Source: Paragorgia papillata (lineage: Eukaryota; Cnidaria; Anthozoa; Scleralcyonacea; Coralliidae). From it: DNA of 64,000 nt. Of the stretch, positions 57,353 to 64,000 are shown one piece after another. Position 1 is the first letter of the stretch. Every line of letters starts with the position of its first letter. The stretch covers positions 2,393,501-2,457,500 of the forward strand of contig JAWNZC010000088.1 in the NCBI GenBank assembly GCA_035771165.1, written 5' to 3'. The position numbers were made by a program, and so were the translations under genes. The notes beneath the pieces are model-generated. The model did not search any database and was not told where the DNA came from. It was given only the letters and a program-made list of their open reading frames with translations.

Positions 57353-59215
57353 ATCTGCCGCGTTTTCGTGCGTTGGTACATGTCTCCACTCAACATCGCC
57401 ATGTTCTCAAAGTTTCTTGACCCGATTACTCACGAATTGCTTATATTCACCATTTCCTTGCACCCAGTGTAAGGGTACAGTGCTGTCGAGCCAGCAATGC
57501 AAGCTTGTCACGGGAAGATCTTCTAGTGCATCGCGGACATTGGTTAGCAGACCATGTGACCCGACACCAACTCGAGGCGAGGAATGGTGAAGCCTTGCTT
57601 TGCTAGCCTTGACTTCGCTGCAACCAGGCCTTGGTTAACTCCCGACGATTCGGCAACCACTGCATAAACAGCTGCAGCAACTCCTTTGCCACTGGCGTCT
57701 CCAAAGGCATGGAGGGCGATGTCATCGATCGGTTCTTGGTGACGTGCTAGCGCTCCAGGGACGTTTACTTCAGGAAGATTGCTTTCCCATTTCCTCCAAC
57801 GTTGTGCTAGGGTGTCAGGCTACAGTGCGTCCCATGCGCACTTCTCTTCGCAAGCTTCGTGGTACAACATCTTCCCTTCGAGTGTGGTGGGCGAAACAAT
57901 ACCAAGTGGGTCATATATCTTAGCCACTTTACCGAGAATAGTTCTCTTGAGGAACATTCTCCGGGTAGGCGACTCCGATTTTGTCTGTTCGTTTGTTCCA
58001 CTTTAACCCAAGAAGTCCGCACTCTCCACTCTTGCTCCCCAACTGCTGTTTGGCGTGCTCAGGATGTCTTCAGGATTTCGTGTTTCGTCAAGTTCTAACT
58101 CTTCTTCGTTGGAGTTCCACTTGTGCAGAGTGAAGGTGGCTTGACGGAATATCTCGGTGATGGTGTCTTTCCTCTCGCGTACTTGCTTGACGGTGTCTCC
58201 CCCACTCACCAAATCGTCGACCTACAACCCACGCTCGATGTCTTTCACGCTATCGGGATGTTCGGCTCTGCAGTCATCCAAATGCTGCTGGATAACCCCA
58301 CCAAGCAGGAACGGTAAAGGCGCCAAGCCAAACAGTGCTCTCAGGGTGCGCACTCGTTGAGGATCTTTGTCACGTAGCCAGTGGAACGCAGCGCGTCTCG
58401 ATCTTGGGCCCGAATTCGCACTTGGAGAAATGCCTTGCGGATGTCACCGAGAAGTGCTACGGGGTAAAATCTACCTCGTACAAGCACTTTCCACAGTTTG
58501 TTCTGTCGGTCCCATATCGAGGCAATCGTTAAGAGAGGGCGAATCTACGTTGGCTTCGAGGAGGCATCGTAGACGATTCGCATCTTTGTTGTTTGCGCAT
58601 TCTCCCTGACGACAGCCTTGTGTGGTATGTAGAACTCTCTCCCGGTTGCTGGCATTTCTCCATCCTCGACCACACCCTCTTGTAGCTGCTCTTGGATGAT
58701 TGCATCGTATTCATCCAGTCGTCCCGTCTTCTTCAGTCGTTGTACCAAGCTCCCCAATCGTCCCAGGCTTCCAGCTTTGTTGTTTGGCAAGGGGGGGGGG
58801 TGGTCTCCTTTCCAAGGAAGCGCCGTTTCGTACCACCCCTGTGGACTGCGCTGGAGTTGCTCTCGGTATGTACCACATCTTGATTTCCGAAGGATTTGTC
58901 CTCTAGCCCAAGGACGTCCAATCTACACAACATTTCGTAGTCGGTCGTAGCGGTCTGAGTAAGAAACATGTTGCTTACGTCAGTTTCAGCACCCGCAGAC
59001 ATCAAGGACCAGCCAAACTTGGTGTATTCGGCCACAGGTTCGCCCATTTTTCCGGTTCTCTGGATTTGGTGCGTTTTGATCTTTACATATTCGCTTGCGC
59101 CGAGGATAATATGAACCGGAACAATGCTCTTCGTGTCGGTGTCTTCCATTTCCGCGCCACTCAAGTGGGGGTACTTACGAATTATCTTTTCATAATTTGG
59201 GTTTTCGATCGACAA
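57353..59215 (-). pseudogene. BEL/Pao protease-RT connector and reverse transcriptase, heavily broken
   Basis: The frame 59215-58733 gives the connector (YVKIKTHQI, YTKFGWSLMS). The reverse transcriptase begins in 58790-58545 with EFYIPHKAVVRE and MRIVYDASSK. The remaining RT and RNase H (58540-57353) is spread over several short frames. No complete active-site block could be read with confidence. Confidence 0.65.
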
Positions 59216-59224
59216 AAGTTCTCC

Positions 59225-60720
59225 TCAATTTACTCGTGTCGCGTGCACAGGGATAACACAGTGCCCTTTAGTGTCACTAATAGTCAAATCATAGATTTCA
59301 ATTTTCTTCGTTACAACTCCCACGATGGTCTGAATAGATCGCGTGAGCGCGCGCATTGGCGCAAGTTTAAGTCTATCGAGAATATATCCGGAGGCATACG
59401 ACACACTTGCTCCGGTGTCTAATAACGCGCGACACGTCACACCGTTGACCTTGACTAATACGATTGGATGACATACCTTTTCGGTCTCTTGCAGTGTAGC
59501 TGTCAATCCCAGTCCTCCGTCTTCTGTACTCATTGCTTCTATATTTTCTGGTTTCTTTTCTTCTCCATTTGCTTGCTCGCAAATCGACGAGTGATGTCTT
59601 TTCTTGCAGTGTTGGCAGTTTGTGCGACTACGACACTGAGCGGCTCGGTACTTGTCTCCAGTGCAATTAAAACATCGATTTTTCATTTGCAACTTCCGTC
59701 TATGCTCCAAGGGGGACGAAACTTGAGTGCACTCGGACGATTTGTGGGTTTGGTTGTATAAACACATGCTTTTCGGTGGTAAGGATTGTGCGTGAAAAAT
59801 CCTTTCACGGATAGGTCTCTGGTTTTCCGGGGGTCTTCTCGTTTCTTCGGACTTCGAATGAATCTCTGTCCAAGTTTGCAACGCTTGTAATAATTGGACG
59901 AAGTCCCACTTTTGCCAGTCCTTTTGACCACTCACCAGCTCTGGCTTGATGTCTGGCAATTTGTCTAAGGTTGTCCGAACCATAGACAAACAACCCGATA
60001 GCTTACCCAAAGTTTCCAAAGACTGTACGTTGTACTAAAGCGTGTGGTAAAATTGATGTACTCTGGGTGGCTGTTTCCCGGCGACGACAGGCAAGTTCCT
60101 GATGTTCTCAACATAGGCATGTTCGATCTCATTGAAGAAAATGGCAAACCGTCAATTCCCTTGGTTGTAAAAATTCCTTCAAAAACGCGAATTTCGTAAC
60201 TATGGGCAGGTCTTGCGCGTCGACCTCAGCTTTGAAAGTGTTCCAGAACGAAAGCCATTTCTCGAATGTTCCGTCGTATTTCGTAATAGCCAGTTTGGGT
60301 AATCTGACGAGGCTCTTCTTCCCTGATTTCTCCGGTTTATCGACTAATGTCATCTCAGCTTTCTTTTGCTCGAACTTAAGTTCTTCTTCACGTTTGCGTG
60401 CTACTAGTATCTCCTCCTTTTCCAGTTTCGCGTCCTCGACTCTCGTTGCGGCTTCTTCTAGACAGTGTGTTAAAAGGGTTACGTTGTTGTCGGCTTCATC
60501 GACGCTTTTCTCAATCTCCTGTCCCCATATCTCTCAGTTTTACCTTTTCGACTTGAACTTTTAGCTCGTCCACCGCACTGATGATCCGCGCGAGAGTTTC
60601 CTTGTGTCGCGTGATCTTCTCTATGTTTCCTTTCTCCACGATATTTTTTGTTTTGTTACTAGTCAGTGCCATGAGCTGTAGTTCTGTTTTTAGTTTTTCG
60701 TCGATACCTTTATCTTCCAT
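59225..60720 (-). pseudogene. BEL/Pao gag and aspartic protease, frameshifted
   Basis: Start ATG 60720 gives a charged coiled-coil N terminus. A second frame (60353-60129) has the gag core LPKLAITKYDGTFEKWLSFWNTF, shortened here to LPKLAITKYDGTFEKW. A third frame (60019-59225) has CCHC-like knuckles (CFNCTGDKYRAAQC; CQHCKKRHHSSIC) and the protease with LLDTGASVSY. In the first knuckle the usual His region reads KYRAAQC and looks degenerate. At least two frameshifts separate the parts. Confidence 0.75.
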
Positions 60721-60761
60721 GTTTGAATAAGTCCTTTATATCCAGTGTCGGAGGTGCCACG

Positions 60762-60953
60762 TGTTGAAAAGAAAAATAAGTTTGCAGAAAATAAGTTTCA
60801 GCAGATCTCGTTTTAAGCTTTTTAATGATAAATCGCGTGTACGTACTTTCTCTCTCATTTACATATCGTTCTCTACTCACGGTTTTTGTCTCGCATTCCT
60901 CTCATTTCGCGCACTCGCCTATCACTCATCACTATCAACTAATCACGAGTATT
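60762..60953 (-). repeat. BEL 5' LTR
   Basis: Direct counterpart of 55506-55680; begins TGTTGAAAAG at its internal (left) edge and ends near CGAGTAT. Confidence 0.75.
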
Positions 60954-61636
60954 TACTAACTAAACTACACATATTAACTATTAAACGTGCACAATTTCCA
61001 ACAGCATGCCTCAGTGAAAATGGCAACCACAACCAAATTTTGTTAGCGAAATTGGATAAATGGTTGAAAGAAGAAGAGGAAAAAGATGAGGTATTCATGT
61101 ACGAATCACAAGTTGTGAATGACCTCATGCCAATCACAAGGTGGTACAAGGAGTCAGTGAGACATGGGAATGGGACGGCAATTGAAGGAGTGTGGATGAT
61201 ATGCCCGGCTCTGTATGCTCAAATGGGCAAGACAAACTACAGAGATGAGGCATTTACCCATACTGTAAATGCAGTTGCAAAATGGCCTGAGGCATACCGC
61301 CTTATGTACAGGCAAAACCGAACAGTAAACCTCAATGGCACACTAGGTAGACAACTGGCAGGAGATGAATGGGTTGAAGAATATCTGGTGCGACCTGTTA
61401 AGAAACCACATTCAATGTATGATCAGCTAAAGGCTGCACAGTTTTCGGCAAAGGAAAAGTGGTTTCATTCGCTAGGCAGGAAACATGTCTTGAAATATTC
61501 ATGGGCTGATAAACAATGCAAAGAAGGGGAAAAGGTACAGAACAAATACCTAGATGTATTACAAAAAGGGGAAGTCAAAGTCTCAAGTGAATTTAAGTCC
61601 TTTCTAGAAAGAAAGTTTCCAAATGACATGCTATAA

Positions 61637-62051
61637 CTTTTGTTGTTCTTTTAAAATAATAACACTTCAAACAATTAACATGTATTTTAACATAGTCAAA
61701 CATCCAATATAGGAAAGTTATTATTAAATATTACTGTATTGTGAAAGTTGTACAAGAATAAATTGTTTTATCAAATAGTCTTATAGTAATATGGTCACAA
61801 AAATGATAATTATCAGGATAGTTAAGCCAAGGAAATGTTACTCTGTGAACATTATATTATCCAATATGATTACTCACACTGGTCTGTATGTCCATGCAAA
61901 ATTTTCATTATTTATAGAAATATTGTTAGCAACTCTTGTGAAAGATTTGGATAAAACGACAAATACTTGCTGCATCATATTTCACTTCTTTCATTCCCAT
62001 GACTTTAAGTATACAGATAATATCATTTTTACTTCTCGTACCTGGTTACAC
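61637..62051. other. Stretch without a supported gene
   Basis: Spacer between the convergent DUF6589-like and RecQ fragments; AATAAA occurs at 61759. Confidence 0.5.
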
Positions 62052-62490
62052 TCATTTTTTCCAGCGACGAGCCAAGAATAACTTAAGTGTATTGCATACA
62101 ACTGTCCTTCCAGTCAGTTCAACCATAGCTTGGACAACCTTTAATGCATCGGTTGTACCATCTGTCAAATGATAGGTCCCACAATGACAGCAATTGTCAC
62201 AACAATTCCCACAAGAAAAACTACTTCTTGGTTCACCAAAATATATCATGATGCATTTGTGCCGGCATTGTACAGGGTCTTCCAAAAAGTTTATTAGTTC
62301 ATTTACAGCTGACATTTGGGGTGTTACATCTGCCTGGTGTCTGAAGAGCTTCAGCAACGCATTCTTGTCTGCATATGTGTAATACAGAATACACTCAGAG
62401 GGACGACCATCACGTCCTGCACGACCACACTGCTGGTAGTACTCCTCAATGCTTGTTGGTGTTCGAGCATGGATTACAAATCTTACATTA
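62052..62490 (-). pseudogene. RecQ helicase, C-terminal fragment
   Basis: The minus-strand frame is open from about 62490 to the stop at 62052 and contains helicase motif VI (YYQQCGRAGRDGRPSECI), then the RecQ zinc-binding domain with its four cysteines (C at QCRHKC, then CGNCCDNC) and the beginning of a winged-helix-like region (TDGTTDALKVVQAMVELTG). RecQ proteins unwind DNA 3'-5' with ATP. The helicase motifs I-V should lie upstream, but the sequence to the right is a LINE, so the gene is truncated by that insertion or is an exon whose neighbour is displaced. It faces the DUF6589-like gene. Confidence 0.75.
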
Positions 62491-64000
62491 TCTTACATTA
62501 TATAATCTTACACAAATCTGAAATAAACTTAAGACTAACATGCTGGAATATCACTGGAATAAAATACAATCTAAATGTTTTGCGTCAATGTCTTCAAGGC
62601 TGTGATATTTGCTGCCTCCAAGAGCATTGGCTATTTCCAGACAACCTGCGGTTTTTGGACACGGTGGATATCAACTTTAATACATGGGGACGATGTGATT
62701 CGGGATTGTGCTTGGACTCTATCTCGAGGCGTGGAAAAGGTGGCTTAGCGTTTTTTTTTGAGAAGAAGTTTAGATGCTTCGGTAGAAGTCCTTGAAGATA
62801 TGGGCAACGATAGAATAGCAGTTATTAGCGTAAAACCACGAAGTTCAGAGCAGTTCTTCCTTGTCTGAACATACCTGCCATGCGTGTCTGAACCTACTGC
62901 GAATTACAGGTCATACGTCGATCAGCTGGAAAACATCCTCTATCAATTACATGAGAGAGGAACAATCATTGTTATGGGAGACTTAAATGCCCATGTTGGT
63001 GACCTTGGTGGTCCAAGAAGCTTCAATCAGATAAATTCCAGAGGGCAGGACTTTAGGAAAATTATTGAAGATTTTGATTTGCTATCAGTGAATTCACAAC
63101 ATGGCTGTGTTGGCCCTATTGAAACTTTTTATGGTAACAATGGTTGTATAAGAACGACGGTGGATCACATTTTTATTCCAAAAGACAAAGCTTATTCCAT
63201 TCTACACTGTGCTGTTTTGAGTGACTGCAGCTCAAATCTTTCCTTTCATCTTCCTATATCATGTGTCATTAAAGCAAATCTGCTTACTAAATCCCCAAGC
63301 CTTACTGAGAAAATATTTCTCTGGAAAAAAATGGAAGATGAGAATTATCGCAAAAAATACCAGAATGAACTTACGGCAATCTTTCAGACCAAATATTACC
63401 AAAATCTAGACATCACCACGTCTGCTGAAAAACTTGAAAACACTGTTGAAGACATTGTTGTCAAACTTAAAACAGCTGCGTTATCTGCCATTCCTATGAG
63501 CAAGTCCAAACCTTACCTGAAAAGTTACTGGAATGTATCCCTCACTTCCTTAAAAAAAAGTGTTAAATTCTATAGAAGAAAGTGGATAAAGGAGGGACAA
63601 CCAAGAGGTCGTGAGTATCAATCATATATTAATTATAAACACGCAAAGCAGCAGTTTCGCAAGGCTCAATGGCGAGCGATCTATGAAGAAGAAACGAAAT
63701 CTTTCCAAAAACTGGAGGAGCAATACGATATAGATAGAAGCACGTTTGTTCGAAAAGTGTCTCGTCGTCGAGGAAAAAAAGAATCTGGTAATGTTTCATT
63801 AGAAGTGGATGGTAGACTTGTGGATGATGATGACGAATTACTAACGGCAATCTTTCAGACCAAATATTACCAAAATCTAGACATCACCACGTCTGCTGAA
63901 AAACTTGAAAACACTGTTGAAGACATTGTTGTCAAACTTAAAACAGCTGCGTTATCTGCCATTCCTATGAGCAAGTCCAAACCTTACCTGAAAAGTTACT
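62491..64000 (+). pseudogene. Non-LTR (LINE) retrotransposon, endonuclease region, runs off the window
   Basis: The APE-type endonuclease begins near 62537 (LRLTCWNITGIK, CLQEHWLF: the Asn and Glu motifs), shifts frame after a T9 run (about 62750-62770), meets a TGA at 62866-62868, and continues in one frame to 64000 with IIVMGDLNAHVG and TTVDHIFIPK. Beyond residue ~150 of that last frame lies the linker before the reverse transcriptase, which is outside the window. Two inactivating changes mark it as a dead copy. Its 5' end disrupts the RecQ gene. Confidence 0.75.
63373..64000 (+). repeat. 471-bp in-frame tandem duplication within the LINE
   Basis: ACGGCAATCTTTCAGACC... at 63373 recurs at 63844 and stays the same to the window end (about 155 bases visible). 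The 471-bp distance is 157 codons, so the frame is kept. Confidence 0.85.

Larger units (their letters stand above)
55506..60953 (-). mobile_element. BEL/Pao LTR retrotransposon, degenerate
   Basis: Two direct repeats of ~175-190 bp (55506-55680 and 60762-60953) enclose a minus-strand gag-pol with BEL/Pao order: coiled-coil gag, CCHC knuckles, aspartic protease, reverse transcriptase and integrase. TGGCACCTCC just inside the right LTR, on the minus strand, is a plausible primer-binding site. I could not read a target duplication. Many frameshifts divide pol. Confidence 0.85.
55245..61636 (+). pseudogene. DUF6589-like gene split by a BEL/Pao retrotransposon
   Basis: An exon-like frame starts after a TATATGTAG acceptor at 55245 and reads to the retrotransposon at 55506, with INECIARTAGPGGFWHVTEK and a basic FKFKFKDNN part. 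Beyond the insertion a second exon-like frame (from about 61005, after TTCCAACAG) runs to 61636 and contains FTHTVNAVAKWPEAYR and NRTVNLNGTLGRQLAGDEWVEEYL. The last stretch has the layout of the DUF6589 family (NRT-x-N-x-G-x-x-G-x-x-x-x-x-D-x-x-x-E-x-L). Such genes are abundant near cnidarian transposons and their function is unknown. Its first exon lies only ~230 bp outside the right inverted repeat of the integrase-HECT element. Confidence 0.45.

Overview
The window looks like repeat-rich nuclear DNA of a marine invertebrate, most likely a cnidarian (coral-like). This is inferred from AT-rich non-coding DNA, GT-AG introns, no bacterial-style operons, and the mix of Polinton, BEL/Pao, Gypsy, Tc1/mariner-like and LINE copies with multicopy HECT (G2E3-like), RecQ and integrase-core genes. 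No BUSCO-like housekeeping gene is visible. Almost every coding region belongs to a mobile element or to a gene broken by one.

Layout. 1-920: two tandem copies of a unit, each with a hammerhead-ribozyme core 516 bp apart (retrozyme or Penelope-type dimer). 2.07-7.85 kb: a broken DUF6729-like gene split by a 4.95-kb TA-flanked element (copy 1). 8.4-9.3 kb: small MITE/foldback copies. 9.50-21.66 kb: a degenerate Polinton/Maverick with ~270-bp terminal inverted repeats and a perfect 6-bp target duplication. It carries a Bcl-2-like fragment, a GRF zinc finger, an integrase fused to a virion-core-like protein, a truncated major capsid protein, a frameshifted protease, the packaging ATPase and a multiply frameshifted DNA polymerase B with two introns. 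21.7-28.9 kb: a Ty3/Gypsy remnant whose 3' LTR is interrupted by a 3.52-kb two-gene Tc1/mariner-like element. 29-38.5 kb: mostly non-coding, with MITEs, a 1.1-kb minisatellite and foldbacks, one carrying two head-to-head tRNA-like modules.

39.44-55.01 kb is the most interesting region. A DDE integrase-core gene (+ strand, reading frame intact over two exons) and a six-exon HECT E3 ubiquitin-ligase gene (- strand, one single-base frameshift) face each other. They are enclosed by inverted repeats made of ~21-bp minisatellite units in mirrored order. I interpret this as a large DNA transposon encoding an integrase and a ubiquitin ligase. Its left tip was cut by a 5'-truncated LINE, and its integrase intron holds the second copy of the 4.95-kb element.

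55.2-62.5 kb: a DUF6589-like gene interrupted by a degenerate minus-strand BEL/Pao retrotransposon, then the 3' end of a RecQ helicase gene on the opposite strand, cut by a LINE that runs off the right edge and contains a 471-bp in-frame duplication.

How the parts relate: the window records serial insertion (Tc1-like into Gypsy LTR; Polinton beside the Gypsy protease; LINE into the big element's terminus; 4.95-kb element into an intron and, separately, an exon; BEL into the DUF6589-like gene). Only the integrase of the integrase-HECT element, the Tc1-like transposase and the Polinton ATPase read as full-length proteins.
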